A DNA stretch of 64,000 nucleotides from Rathayibacter sp. VKM Ac-2754 (GCF_009807095.1 NZ_WUCC01000004.1:248001-312000), one strand, 5' to 3'; shown: positions 11,211-19,800, counted from the stretch's first letter. Notes: generated by a model from the letters alone, not told the origin. Numbers and translations: made by a program.

Positions 11211-11995
11211 TGACGATCCTCGCTCCGACCACCGCGGGCTCGATCCACCTCCGCGACGTCTCGATGGACTTCCGCACCCGCAACGGCTCCGTGATCCACG
11301 CCGTCGAGGACACCGACATCGAGATCCCCGCCGGGCAGTTCGTCTCGGTGCTCGGGCCCTCCGGATGCGGCAAGTCGACCCTGCTGCGGATCATCGCCGG
11401 TCTCGTCACGCCGACCGGCGGCACCGTCGCCATCGGGGACGAGGCGGTCAGCGGGCCCAGCACGCGGGTCGGGATCGCGTTCCAGACCCCGTCGCTGCTG
11501 GACTGGTACACCGTCGCCCAGAACATCGGACTCCCCGCCAGGATGGGCCGGCGGAGGCGCGACCGGGCGGCCGTCGACTCCCGGGTCGACGAGCTGCTCG
11601 GGATGGTGAAGCTCTCGGCCGTCGGCGACAAGTACCCGAGCGAGCTCTCGGGCGGTATGCGGCAGCGCGTCGCCATCGCGCGGTCCCTCGTCAACCGGCC
11701 CGACGTCATCCTGATGGACGAGCCGTTCGGCGCTCTCGACGCCCTCACCCGCGAGCACATGCACGACGAGCTGCTCGCGATCTGGGCCGAATCGCGCGCG
11801 ACGGTCTTCTTCATCACGCACGACATCTCCGAGGCCGTCTACCTCTCGGACCGCGTGCTCGTGATGTCCCCGCGCCCGGGTCGTGTCGTCGCCGACCTCC
11901 CCATCGACCTGCCGCGACCCCGCGGCGAGCAGACCCGTGAGCTCCCCGAGTTCGCGCACCTGGCGGCAGAGCTCCGCCGGCAGATCACCCACTAG
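11210..11995 (+). CDS. NitT/TauT/SsuB-family ABC ATPase
   Basis: 261 residues. Walker A GPSGCGKST (about 46-54), Q-loop VGIAFQTPSLLDWYTVAQNI, signature LSGGMRQRVAIARSLV, Walker B VILMDEPFGALDALTRE and H-loop FFITHDISEAVYLSDRV, all characteristic of SsuB/TauB/NrtD ATPases. Ends with a short tail and is followed at 10 bases by the permease; AGGAG bridging the stop serves the permease GTG. Confidence 0.94.
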   Translation: MTILAPTTAGSIHLRDVSMDFRTRNGSVIHAVEDTDIEIPAGQFVSVLGPSGCGKSTLLRIIAGLVTPTGGTVAIGDEAVSGPSTRVGIAFQTPSLLDWYTVAQNIGLPARMGRRRRDRAAVDSRVDELLGMVKLSAVGDKYPSELSGGMRQRVAIARSLVNRPDVILMDEPFGALDALTREHMHDELLAIWAESRATVFFITHDISEAVYLSDRVLVMSPRPGRVVADLPIDLPRPRGEQTRELPEFAHLAAELRRQITH

Positions 11996-12004
11996 GAGCC
12001 GCGC

Positions 12005-12844
12005 GTGTCCGACAACGCACTCGGGACGAGCACCGTCCGTCTCGCCGCCCAGTCCCTCCGCGCTCCTCGCCTGGGCGCCGTCACCGGAGCCGCGAGGCGC
12101 GTCGGGGTGGTCCTCGCGTACATCCTGGTCGGTCTCCTGCTCTGGCAGGCCGCCGTCGTGGTGTTCGCGATCGATCCCCTGATCGTGCCGGCTCCGCTGC
12201 CCGTGCTCGAGGTCCTCGTGTCGCAGATCCAGTCGCCGGTCATCTGGTCGGCGATCTGGGTCACCTTCCAGGAGGCGATCTTCGGCTTCGCCCTCGGGGC
12301 CGGAGTCGGCATCGTGCTCGCGGCGCTGCTCGCGGAGTTCGACGTGCTCTACCGTCTCCTGAACCCCTACATCGTCGCGTTCCAGGCCGTGCCGAAGGTG
12401 GCGCTCACACCGCTGTTCATCGTCTGGTTCGGCTTCGGGATCTGGTCGAAGGTCATCCTCATCGCGACCTTCACCTTCTTCCCAGTGATGATCAACATGT
12501 ACAGCGGGCTCCGCAGCACCTCGAGCGAGGAGGAGGAGCTGATGCGGGTGTCGCACGCGACCCGCTGGCAGCGGTTCCGCCACCTCCGTCTCTACCGCTC
12601 GCTGCCCTACCTCTTCGCGGCGTTCGAGGCGAGCTTCGTGCTCTGCCTGACGGGCGCAGTGCTCGCCGAGCTGCTCGGCTCGGGCACGAGCGTCGGGCTG
12701 GGCACCCTCGTGCAGATGTATACCTCGCGGTTCGACATGGCGGGGCTGTTCGGAGTGATCACGCTGCTCGCCCTCTTCGGAGTGGTCTTCGACCTCGCCG
12801 TGAAGCTCGCGTCGCGACTGGTCCTGCGGGGCCGGCGGCCCTGA
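12005..12844 (+). CDS. NitT/TauT/SsuC-family ABC permease
   Basis: 279 residues from GTG (AGGAG 6 bases upstream). About six transmembrane segments from residue 38 on. The conserved permease loop is VPKVALTPLFIVWFGFGIWS (about 130-150), then MINMYSGLRSTSSEEEELMR with the EAA contact region and the terminal SFVLCLTGAVLAELLGSGTS typical of the SsuC/TauC family. It completes a binding protein-ATPase-permease unit; the monooxygenase starts 57 bases later on the same strand. Confidence 0.94.
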   Translation: MSDNALGTSTVRLAAQSLRAPRLGAVTGAARRVGVVLAYILVGLLLWQAAVVVFAIDPLIVPAPLPVLEVLVSQIQSPVIWSAIWVTFQEAIFGFALGAGVGIVLAALLAEFDVLYRLLNPYIVAFQAVPKVALTPLFIVWFGFGIWSKVILIATFTFFPVMINMYSGLRSTSSEEEELMRVSHATRWQRFRHLRLYRSLPYLFAAFEASFVLCLTGAVLAELLGSGTSVGLGTLVQMYTSRFDMAGLFGVITLLALFGVVFDLAVKLASRLVLRGRRP

Positions 12845-12901
12845 GCTCCTCCTCCCTTCCCCGCGCCGTCAGGCGCCTCATCGACGACTCCTGGAGGACC
12901 A

Positions 12902-14254
12902 GTGGACACCGCTGACCAGACCCCCGACGCTGCCGACCAGATCCACCTCATCTGCGACATCTCGCTCATCCACACCAACGCCAAGTGGCGCTACCCCGAC
13001 TCGTGGCAGGGCTACGGGATGTACGGCGATCCGGGCATCTACTTCGACATCGCGAAGATCCTCGAGCGCGGACGGTTCGACGGCGCGTTCTTCGCCGACG
13101 TCGCAGGCACCCCGATGGTCAACGGGTCGATGGACCCGACGATCGAGCTCGGAGTCGCGTGGCCCCGGCACGACCCGATCCCGATGGTCTCGGCGATGTC
13201 GGCCGTCACCACCGACCTCGGCTTCGTCACGACGATGTCGATGACGTACAACCACCCCTTCCACACGGCGCGGATGATGGCGAGCCTCGACCACGTCACG
13301 CGCGGGCGGGTCGCCTTCAACGCCGTCGTCAGCGGGTTCCCGCAGGAGGCGCAGAACTACGGTTACGACACCACACCCGACCACGAGTGGCGGTATCAGC
13401 GGGCCACCGAGTTCCAGCAGGTGCTGGCGAAGCTGTTCGCCTCGGTCGAGTCCGATGCGATGGTCTGGAACCGCGAGACCGGTCAGGTCGCCGACCCGTC
13501 GAAGGTGCACCGCATCGACCACGAGGGCGAGTTCTTCAAGGTGATGGGCCCGCTGCCCACCGCTCCGTCTCCCCAGGGCCGGCCGATGCAGGTCATGGCG
13601 GGTCAGTCGGAGTCGGGGATGCGCCTCGCTGCGCAGTTCGCCGAGCTGCAGTTCGCGGGCGGCCGCGGAGTCGCGGGCAAGGCCGCGCACCGGGCACGCC
13701 TCGACGCGAAGCTGGCGGAGGCGGGCCGGTCGCCCCGCGATCTGGGCGTCGTCTGGGCGGGGTCCTTCGACGTCGTCTCCGGTGCGGCGGAGGCGAACGA
13801 GAACGCCCGGCTCTACCGCGAGTCGTTCCCGCCCGGCATGCCGCACGTGTTCCTGAGCCAGTGGTGGGGCCTCGACGGCTGGCCGATGGAGCCGGACGCG
13901 TACGTGCACGAGACCATCGCCGCCGTGCGTGCGGCCGGCGCCGCGCCCAACTGGGGCTACCTGGACATGGCGATGGAGGCGACGACCCCGACGACCACCA
14001 TCCGCGAGTACGCGCTGCAGTGGCTGGTCGAAGGGGCCGAGTACGTGGGCACCCCGGAGCGGCTCGCCGACATGTTCGAGGAGCAGTGGAACGCCAGCGG
14101 GCGCAACGGCGGCTTCATGATCGCACCGCGCTCGGGCGTGCCCGGGGGCATCGAGCGCTTCGTCGACGAAGTGGTGCCGGTGCTTCAGCGTCGCGGACTC
14201 TACAAGTCCGAGTACACGGGCGCGACCATGCGCGAGAACGTGAAGGGGCGATGA
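12902..14254 (+). CDS. FMN-dependent monooxygenase, NtaA/SnaA/DszA family
   Basis: 450 residues from GTG with GGAGG 4 bases upstream. Luciferase-like TIM barrel; the NtaA/DszA/SfnG branch is recognisable from GYGMYGDPGIYFDIAKILER, FDGAFFADVAGTP, the FMN-site region SMTYNHPFHTARMMASLDH, the loop GRVAFNAVVSGFPQEAQNYG, and QVMAGQSESGMRLAAQFAEL. It uses FMNH2 and O2 to oxidise an organic sulfur or amine compound; the flavin reductase is not in the window. It follows a sulfonate/taurine-type transporter and overlaps the MFS gene by 4 bases, so import, oxidation and efflux form one unit. Exact substrate is unknown. Confidence 0.88.
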   Translation: MDTADQTPDAADQIHLICDISLIHTNAKWRYPDSWQGYGMYGDPGIYFDIAKILERGRFDGAFFADVAGTPMVNGSMDPTIELGVAWPRHDPIPMVSAMSAVTTDLGFVTTMSMTYNHPFHTARMMASLDHVTRGRVAFNAVVSGFPQEAQNYGYDTTPDHEWRYQRATEFQQVLAKLFASVESDAMVWNRETGQVADPSKVHRIDHEGEFFKVMGPLPTAPSPQGRPMQVMAGQSESGMRLAAQFAELQFAGGRGVAGKAAHRARLDAKLAEAGRSPRDLGVVWAGSFDVVSGAAEANENARLYRESFPPGMPHVFLSQWWGLDGWPMEPDAYVHETIAAVRAAGAAPNWGYLDMAMEATTPTTTIREYALQWLVEGAEYVGTPERLADMFEEQWNASGRNGGFMIAPRSGVPGGIERFVDEVVPVLQRRGLYKSEYTGATMRENVKGR

Positions 14255-15648
14255 GCGCGCCGGCGCTCGCCGACGTGATCCCGCCCTCCGCCCGCAGGAC
14301 CTCGATGGCGGCCCTGCTGCTGTCCCTGTTCTTCGCGATGGCCTCGAACACCATGGTGCTGACCGGTCTCCCGCAGATCATCCGCGATCTCGACGGGACG
14401 CCGACCGACCACACCTGGATCGTGATGACCTCGCTCCTCGCCCTCGCGGTGACGACGCCGGTCTGGGGTCGCCTCCGCGACCGCTTCGACTCGAAGAGCC
14501 TGCTCTCGCTGTCGCTGGTGCTCTACTTCGCCGGGTCGGTCGGCGCAGGCCTCGCCTCGGAGCCGTGGCTCATCATCGGCTGCCGCGTCCTGATCGGCGC
14601 CGGCGCCGGCGGCATCGTGACTCTGGTCCAGCTCATCGTCACGCAGATCACCACTCCCGCCGAGCGCCCGCGGTTCTTCGGGGCGATAGGAGCGGTGATG
14701 TCGGTCGCGGCGGTCATCGCGCCCGCTCTCGGCGGCGTGATCGTCGACCTCGGCGGCTGGCGGTGGACGTTCTTCTCGACCGCGCCGCTCGCGCTGATCG
14801 CTCTCGCGATGGTCCGGCGCTTCGTGCCGCGCAGCCCGCCCCCGGCGACGGTGCGCGGGGCCTACGACCTGGCGGGCACCCTGCTGATCGCCGCCACGGC
14901 GCTGCTGACGATGATCTGGGTGACGATGCTCCTGCCCGGAGGCCTGCTGTCGGTGCCGTCGATCGTCGCGGCCTCGGCCGTCGTGGCGCTCGCCGCCGCG
15001 GTGGTCGTGGTCGAGCGCACGGCCGAGGCCCCGCTGCTGCCGCTGCGCCTCTTCCGCGACGCCGCCTACGCGCGGGTGCTCCTCGGCTCCGTCGTCGCGG
15101 GGGTCGGGGCGTTCGGCACCTCGGTCTACCTGGCGGTGTACCTGCAGGACGTGCGGGGGATGAGCGCGGGAGCGGCCGGACTGCTCCTGCTCCCCATCTC
15201 GGCAGCGACCTTCGCGGCATCGCTCGGGGCGGGGCGCTTCGTCTCGCGCACCGGGCGCGACAAGCCGCTCCTGGTCGCCGGGATGCTCGCGATCGCCGCG
15301 GGCTACCTGCTGCTGGCGACGATCGGACTCGAGACGCCGCTCGTGGTCGTCGTGCTCGGCAGCCTCCTCGCCGGCGCCGGAGTGGGGGCGGTGACGCAGC
15401 AGATCATCGCCACCGGTCAGGGACTCCTCGCGCCCGGCGACCTCGAGGTCGGCTCCTCGGTCCTGCTCTTCGGCCGCAGCCTCGCCACGGTGATCTGCCT
15501 CTCGGTGTTCGGGCTGCTCGTCGCGCAGGCGTCCGCGGTGTCGCCGGGGGCGGAGGGGTACTCGGAGGGAGTGCGCACGGTGTTCGCGGTGTGCCTGGGG
15601 CTGGCTGTGCTGGGTGTGCTGGCTCTCGCGACGCTGCGGCGCCGCTGA
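14251..15648 (+). CDS. MFS drug/metabolite exporter (DHA2-type)
   Basis: 465 residues with about 13-14 hydrophobic segments. Motif A appears as GRLRDRFDSKSLL (about 70-83) and motif C as GAVMSVAAVIAPALGGVIVDLG (about 148-170, antiporter GxxxGPxxGG-like). This fits the EmrB/QacA-like DHA2 group of proton antiporters. It is coupled by ATGA overlap to the monooxygenase and so probably exports a product or protects from the substrate. Confidence 0.88.
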   Translation: MSAPALADVIPPSARRTSMAALLLSLFFAMASNTMVLTGLPQIIRDLDGTPTDHTWIVMTSLLALAVTTPVWGRLRDRFDSKSLLSLSLVLYFAGSVGAGLASEPWLIIGCRVLIGAGAGGIVTLVQLIVTQITTPAERPRFFGAIGAVMSVAAVIAPALGGVIVDLGGWRWTFFSTAPLALIALAMVRRFVPRSPPPATVRGAYDLAGTLLIAATALLTMIWVTMLLPGGLLSVPSIVAASAVVALAAAVVVVERTAEAPLLPLRLFRDAAYARVLLGSVVAGVGAFGTSVYLAVYLQDVRGMSAGAAGLLLLPISAATFAASLGAGRFVSRTGRDKPLLVAGMLAIAAGYLLLATIGLETPLVVVVLGSLLAGAGVGAVTQQIIATGQGLLAPGDLEVGSSVLLFGRSLATVICLSVFGLLVAQASAVSPGAEGYSEGVRTVFAVCLGLAVLGVLALATLRRR

Positions 15649-15755
15649 TCGGGAGGGCGGCGAGCGCAGGCCGCGCGCCGATCGTCAACCCTCTGGAGGC
15701 CCGGCGCCGTCCGGCGTTCTCTGGAAGCTCCCCTACCGAGAGAAGCCCCACCCCG

Positions 15756-15932
15756 ATGACCACCCCGCACATCGCACCGATCGAGACCTACTCGGACGAG
15801 CACGGCTGGCACAACCGCGTCGCCGAGGCCGCCGTCCCGCTGACCCACCACGGCGACTCCCGCGAGGAGGCCGAGGAGCTCGGCGCCGAGATGGCGTGGC
15901 AGCGCGGAGGCGGCCACATCGTCTTCGACTGA
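15756..15932 (+). CDS. small DUF2188-type protein
   Basis: 58 residues: an N-terminal ETYSDEHGWHNRV, then HHGDSREEAEELGAEMAWQR and the end GGGHIVFD. The WxNRVEG-like strand and the C-terminal Ala-rich helix followed by HxVH-like end fit DUF2188, small proteins of unknown function common in actinobacteria and proteobacteria. GAGAGAAG lies 9-16 bases upstream. Stands alone, with a hairpin at its stop. Confidence 0.65.
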   Translation: MTTPHIAPIETYSDEHGWHNRVAEAAVPLTHHGDSREEAEELGAEMAWQRGGGHIVFD

Positions 15933-15948
15933 GCGCTCCGTAGCGCTC
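15931..15948 (+). terminator. short hairpin at the end of the DUF2188 gene
   Basis: Perfect 7-bp stem GAGCGCT/AGCGCTC with CCGT loop, overlapping the stop codon; no T-tract, so termination efficiency is uncertain. Confidence 0.45.
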
Positions 15949-16042
15949 CCGCCGCCGCCCGGTCAACCGTCTGCCCGGTGAGCGGAGCCGCTGCCTATCG
16001 TTGCCGGTCGCGTGACTCCTGCGCGACGAGGAGAGGACGCCC

Positions 16043-17371
16043 ATGGACCGCGCGACGACGACGACCCCCGCGGCGAGCGGCGAGCAGCCCTCGCTCAAGC
16101 GACGCATCACCGGGCCGCTCCTCTACTTCTTCATCCTCGGCGACGTGCTCGGCGCGGGGATCTACGCCCTCATGGGCACGCTCTCGGCCGAGGTGGGCGG
16201 CGCCGTGTGGATGCCGTTGCTCCTCTCGCTCGGCCTCGCGCTGCTGACCGCCGGCTCGTACGCCGAGCTGGTCACCAAGTACCCGAATGCGGGAGGCGCG
16301 GCCGTCTTCGCGCAGCGAGCCTTCCGCCGTCCGCTGGTCTCGTTCCTCGTGGGCTTCGCGATGCTCGCGGCGGGAGTCACCAGCGCCGCCGGCCTCTCGC
16401 TCGCCTTCGCCGGCGACTACCTCGGCACCTTCCTCGACGTGCCGCCGGTGCCGACCGCGATCGTCTTCCTCGTGCTGGTCGCGCTGCTCAACGCCCGCGG
16501 GGTGGCGGAGTCGCTGCTCAGCAACACGGTGATGACGATCATCGAGGTCGGCGGCCTCCTGATCGTGATCGCCTGCGTCGCGCTGCTCGTGGCGGGCGGC
16601 GGCGGCGACCTCGGCCGGACCGTCGAGCTCAGCTCCGAGCAGGCGCCGGCGCTCGCGGTCCTCGGCGCGGCGATCATCGCGTACTACTCGTTCGTCGGGT
16701 TCGAGACCTCGGCCAACGTCGCCGAGGAGGTGCGCGACCCGAGCCGCGTCTACCCGCGCGCGCTCTTCGGTGCGCTGCTGACCGCCGGCGGCGTCTACCT
16801 CCTGGTCGGTCTCGCGAGCTCGATCGCTCTGCCGTCCGACGAGCTGGCCGACTCCTCCGCGCCGCTGCTCGACGTCGTGACCGCGTCCGGAGTCGGCGTA
16901 CCCGCGTGGCTGTTCAGCCTGATCGCGCTGGTCGCCGTCGCGAACGGCGCCCTGCTCACGATGATCATGGCCAGCCGGGTCACCTACGGCATGGCGAAGG
17001 AGGGGCTCCTGCCCGCCGTGCTCGGCCGCGTGCTGCCGAAGCGCCGGACGCCGTGGGTCGCGATCGCCGTGACGACGCTCGCCGCGGCGCTGCTGACGCT
17101 GGTCGGCGACCTGGCGACGCTCGCCGAGACCGTGGTGCTGCTCCTCCTGCTCGTCTTCATCAGCACGAACGTCGCGGTGCTGGTGCTGCGCCGCGACCGC
17201 GTCGAGCACGACCACTTCCGCGTCTGGACGGCGATCCCGGTGCTCGGAGTCGCGTCATGCGTGCTCCTGCTCACGCAGCAGGACCCCGAGGTGTGGCTGT
17301 ACGCGGCGATCCTGCTCGCGGTCGGCGTCGTGGTGCACCTCGTGACCCGGCGGGCCTCGCGCGCCTCCTGA
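16043..17371 (+). CDS. APC-superfamily amino acid permease
   Basis: 442 residues with about 12 transmembrane segments. The first segment holds the APC signature ILGDVLGAGIYALMGTLSAEVGG (about 28-50), helix 2-3 has TAGSYAELVTKYPNAGGAAVFAQRAF, and helix 6 has AIIAYYSFVGFETSANVAEEVRDPSR, the second family signature with substrate-binding Phe/Gly. Ends in a short basic tail. ATG is preceded by GAGGAGAGG 7 bases upstream. It precedes the guanidine riboswitch by about 65 bases but is not under it. Substrate unknown. Confidence 0.9.
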   Translation: MDRATTTTPAASGEQPSLKRRITGPLLYFFILGDVLGAGIYALMGTLSAEVGGAVWMPLLLSLGLALLTAGSYAELVTKYPNAGGAAVFAQRAFRRPLVSFLVGFAMLAAGVTSAAGLSLAFAGDYLGTFLDVPPVPTAIVFLVLVALLNARGVAESLLSNTVMTIIEVGGLLIVIACVALLVAGGGGDLGRTVELSSEQAPALAVLGAAIIAYYSFVGFETSANVAEEVRDPSRVYPRALFGALLTAGGVYLLVGLASSIALPSDELADSSAPLLDVVTASGVGVPAWLFSLIALVAVANGALLTMIMASRVTYGMAKEGLLPAVLGRVLPKRRTPWVAIAVTTLAAALLTLVGDLATLAETVVLLLLLVFISTNVAVLVLRRDRVEHDHFRVWTAIPVLGVASCVLLLTQQDPEVWLYAAILLAVGVVVHLVTRRASRAS

Positions 17372-17436
17372 CCGCAGGTCCGCCCAGGCCGTGCACAGAG
17401 CCCCGTGGCACGATGGCGGGAGCCGATGACGGCGAG

Positions 17437-17479
17437 CCGGACGAGGGAGCAGTACCCGGCCACACGACAAGACTGACTC
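17437..17479 (+). promoter_or_regulatory. guanidine-III (mini-ykkC class) riboswitch
   Basis: The sequence carries the conserved blocks CCGGACGAGG (17437-17446), GTACCCGG (17452-17459) and ACGACAAGAC (17464-17473). P1 pairs CCGG 17437-17440 with CCGG 17456-17459; the pseudoknot pairs GAGCAGT (17446-17452) with ACTGACTC (17472-17479, one bulged base). This is the layout of guanidine-III RNAs, which bind guanidinium and free the ribosome site. It ends 16 bases before the ATG of an SMR exporter, with GGAG in between, so translational control is expected. Confidence 0.9.
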
Positions 17480-17495
17480 GCTGGAGTGGATCGTC

Positions 17496-17810
17496 ATGTC
17501 CTGGATCGTTCTCGTCGTGTCCGGAGTCCTCGAGGCCGTCTGGGCCACCGCCCTCGGCAAGTCGGAGGGCTTCACCCGCCTCGGCCCCTCGATCGTCTTC
17601 GGCGTCGCGGTGGTCGCGAGCATGGCGGGACTCGCCTTCTCGATGCGCGAGCTGCCCACCGGCACCGCCTACGCGGTCTGGGTCGGGATCGGCGCCTCCC
17701 TCACCGTGCTCTACGGCATGTTCTTCGGCGGCGAGGGCTTCTCGGTGGTGCGGACGCTGCTCGTGCTCGGCATCGTCGCCTGCGTGATCGGGCTGAAGAT
17801 CCTGCACTGA
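17496..17810 (+). CDS. gdx: SMR-family guanidinium exporter (Gdx/SugE type)
   Basis: 104 residues, four transmembrane helices, standard SMR length. Helix 1 has the essential Glu13 in VSGVLEAVWATALGKSEGF, and the Gdx-type features W-A-T-A-L-K/GxSEGFTRLGPSI and later MRELPTGTAYAVWVGIGAS then LTVLYGMFFGGE match SugE/Gdx rather than EmrE. These export guanidinium in exchange for protons. The guanidine-III riboswitch directly upstream fixes the likely substrate. ATG at 17496 has TGGAG 10 bases upstream. Works as a homodimer; there is no second SMR gene. Confidence 0.93.
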   Translation: MSWIVLVVSGVLEAVWATALGKSEGFTRLGPSIVFGVAVVASMAGLAFSMRELPTGTAYAVWVGIGASLTVLYGMFFGGEGFSVVRTLLVLGIVACVIGLKILH

Positions 17811-17828
17811 CCGCGCGAGCGGCATTGC

Positions 17829-17880
17829 GAGAGAACGCTCGTTCCCCTAGGCTCGGATCATCCGGAGAGAACGCTCGTTC
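17829..17880. promoter_or_regulatory. two identical palindromic operators upstream of osmC
   Basis: The 16-base sequence GAGAGAACGCTCGTTC occurs at 17829-17844 and 17865-17880, exactly 36 bases apart. Each contains the palindrome GAACGCTCGTTC (arms GAACG/CGTTC, 2-base centre), the form of TetR-family operators. The second ends 34 bases before the osmC ATG. No TetR gene is nearby. Confidence 0.6.
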
Positions 17881-17914
17881 TACGACGCGCGTCCTCCGTC
17901 CCGAAGGAGGAACC

Positions 17915-18355
17915 ATGCCCACTCGTTCTGCACGCACCGCCTGGAACGGCTCGCTCGAGACCGGCGAGGGCCAGGTCGAGCTCTCGAGCTCGAAGCTCGG
18001 CACCTACGACGTCTCGTTCCCCAAGCGCGCCGCTGACGACGCCAACGGGGCCACCAGCCCCGAGGAGCTCCTCGGCGCCGCCCACTCCGCCTGCTACGCC
18101 ATGCAGTTCTCGGCCGTCCTCGGCCAGGCCGGCGGCACCGTCGAGGCGCTCGACGTGCGCGCCGACGTCTCGCTCGGCCCGGACTCGGCCGGAGGCTTCA
18201 AGCTGACCGGCATCAAGCTCGTCGTCAGCGGCGAGGTCAGCGGCATCGACGAGGCGGCCTTCCTGAAGGCGGCCGAAGAGGCCAAGGCCACCTGCCCCGT
18301 CAGCAAGGCGCTGACCGGAGTCGAGATCACCCTCGACGCGACTTTCGAGAGCTGA
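17915..18355 (+). CDS. osmC: OsmC-family peroxiredoxin
   Basis: 146 residues with AAGGAGG 6 bases before the ATG. Thiol peroxidase that reduces organic hydroperoxides. The two redox cysteines are visible: Cys about 54 in LLGAAHSACYAMQFSAVLGQ and Cys about 121 in EEAKATCPVSKALTGVEITL. The N-terminal TAWNGSLETGEGQV is typical of the OsmC rather than the Ohr subgroup. Monocistronic between paired palindromes upstream and a bidirectional hairpin downstream; expression is probably controlled by the repressor that binds the palindromes. Confidence 0.93.
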   Translation: MPTRSARTAWNGSLETGEGQVELSSSKLGTYDVSFPKRAADDANGATSPEELLGAAHSACYAMQFSAVLGQAGGTVEALDVRADVSLGPDSAGGFKLTGIKLVVSGEVSGIDEAAFLKAAEEAKATCPVSKALTGVEITLDATFES

Positions 18356-18374
18356 CCCTGCGGTTCTCGGACAT

Positions 18375-18415
18375 ACAGAGGCACCCCGTCGCGCACTGCG
18401 GCGGGGTGCCTCTGT
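18375..18415. terminator. bidirectional hairpin terminator between osmC and the monooxygenase gene
   Basis: Perfect 14-bp stem ACAGAGGCACCCCG (18375-18388) / CGGGGTGCCTCTGT (18402-18415), 13-base loop, lying between convergent genes. Confidence 0.85.
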
Positions 18416-18423
18416 GTTCGGGG

Positions 18424-19800
18424 TCAGTCCTGCGCGCGGTAGCGGAACCCGGCGCCCAGGTGCTCCTCCGGGAGCCTGTCGCCGCGGCCGTGCAGCTTGT
18501 GGCGGAGGCTGCCCTCGACGTACTCCTCGGGGTACGCGCCGCGGCGGCGCAGCTCGGGGACGATGTACTCGACCACGTCCTCGAAGGTGCCCGGAGTGAT
18601 CGCGTAGGCGAGGTTGAAGCCGTCGACGTCGGTGTCCTCGACCCACTCCTGCAGGTGGTCGGCCACCTCCGACGGTGAGCCGACGATGAACGGCCCGAGC
18701 CCGCCGATGGCGCCGAGCTTGGCGATGTCGCGCACCTTCCACTCCGAGCCGTCCTCGTTCGCCTCCTGGAAGTTCGCGACCGTCGACTGGATCGCGTTGC
18801 TCTTCACGTTGCCGATCGGCTCGTCGAGGTCGTACTGCGAGAGGTCGATGCCCATCCAGCCCGACATGAAGACCAGCGCGCCCTCCTCGCTCGCGTACGA
18901 GAGGTAGTCGCGGTGCTTGGCGTGCGCCTTCTCGCTGGTCTCGTCGGTGATGATCGTGAGCAGCGTGTAGATCTTCGCCGAGTGCCGGTCGCGGCCCGCG
19001 GCCTCCAGGGCGTCGCGGATGCGCGAGACGGTGGCCGCGAGGCCCGCCTTCGTCGAGGAGGCGACGAAGATCGCTTCGGCGTTGCCCGCCGCGAAGCGGA
19101 TGCCGCGGGGCGACGCGCCGGCCTGGTAGATCACGGGCGTGCGCTGCACCGACGGCTCCGAGAGGTGGATGCCGGGCACCGTGAAGTTCTTGCCGCTGTG
19201 GCCGATCTCGTGCACCTTCGCCGGGTCGGTGAAGACGCCGGAGTCGCGGTCGCGGATCACGGCGTCGTCCTCCCACGACCCCTCCCACAGCTTGTAGAGC
19301 ACCTCGAGGTACTCGTCGGCGACGTCGTAGCGGTCGTCGTGCTCGAGCTGGTCCTCGTGGCCCATGTTGCGGGCGGCGCTCGGCAGGTAGCCGGTGACCA
19401 CGTTCCAGCCGACGCGCCCCTTCGTCAGGTGGTCGAGCGTCGACATCCGGCGGGCGAAGGGGTACGGGTGCTCGTAGGCGGTGCCGGCGGTGATGCCGAA
19501 GCCGAGGTTCTCGGTCGCGGCGGCCATCGCCGAGACGAGGAGGATCGGGTCGTTGACGGGGACCTGCGCGCCGTGGCGGATCGCGGCCTCGTTGGAGCCT
19601 CCGTAGACGTCGTAGGTGCCCAGCACGTCGGCGATGAAGACGCCGTCGAAGGTGCCTCGTTCGAGCAGCTTCGCGAGGTCGGTCCAGTACGAGAGGTCCT
19701 TGTAGCGCCAGGACTGGTCCTGGGGGTGGCGCCACATGCCGGAGGACTGATGGGCGACGCAGTTCATGTCGAAGGCGTTGAAGCGGATCTGGCGGGTCAT
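18424..19800 (-). CDS. FMN-dependent monooxygenase, NtaA/SnaA/DszA family (second copy)
   Basis: 458 residues from ATG at 19800. Same luciferase-like branch as the enzyme at 12902, but only distantly alike. Visible: FDMNCVAHQSSGMWRHPQDQ, YWTDLAKLLERGTFDGVFIA, the loop TAYEHPYPFARRMSTLDHLT, then GRVGWNVVTGYLPSAARNMG, and QAGASPRGIRFAAGNAEAIF. Expected to cleave a C-S or C-N bond with reduced FMN and O2. Stands alone, divergent from the Fic gene; the spacer between them holds the tandem inverted repeats at 19888-19959. Substrate unknown. Confidence 0.87.
   Translation of the reverse strand: MTRQIRFNAFDMNCVAHQSSGMWRHPQDQSWRYKDLSYWTDLAKLLERGTFDGVFIADVLGTYDVYGGSNEAAIRHGAQVPVNDPILLVSAMAAATENLGFGITAGTAYEHPYPFARRMSTLDHLTKGRVGWNVVTGYLPSAARNMGHEDQLEHDDRYDVADEYLEVLYKLWEGSWEDDAVIRDRDSGVFTDPAKVHEIGHSGKNFTVPGIHLSEPSVQRTPVIYQAGASPRGIRFAAGNAEAIFVASSTKAGLAATVSRIRDALEAAGRDRHSAKIYTLLTIITDETSEKAHAKHRDYLSYASEEGALVFMSGWMGIDLSQYDLDEPIGNVKSNAIQSTVANFQEANEDGSEWKVRDIAKLGAIGGLGPFIVGSPSEVADHLQEWVEDTDVDGFNLAYAITPGTFEDVVEYIVPELRRRGAYPEEYVEGSLRHKLHGRGDRLPEEHLGAGFRYRAQD

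Noticed and set aside
17372-17436. Possible guanidine-I or -II riboswitch upstream of the class III element
   Set aside because: None of the conserved class I or II loops (for example paired ACGR tetraloop hairpins) is present; only the class III blocks fit.
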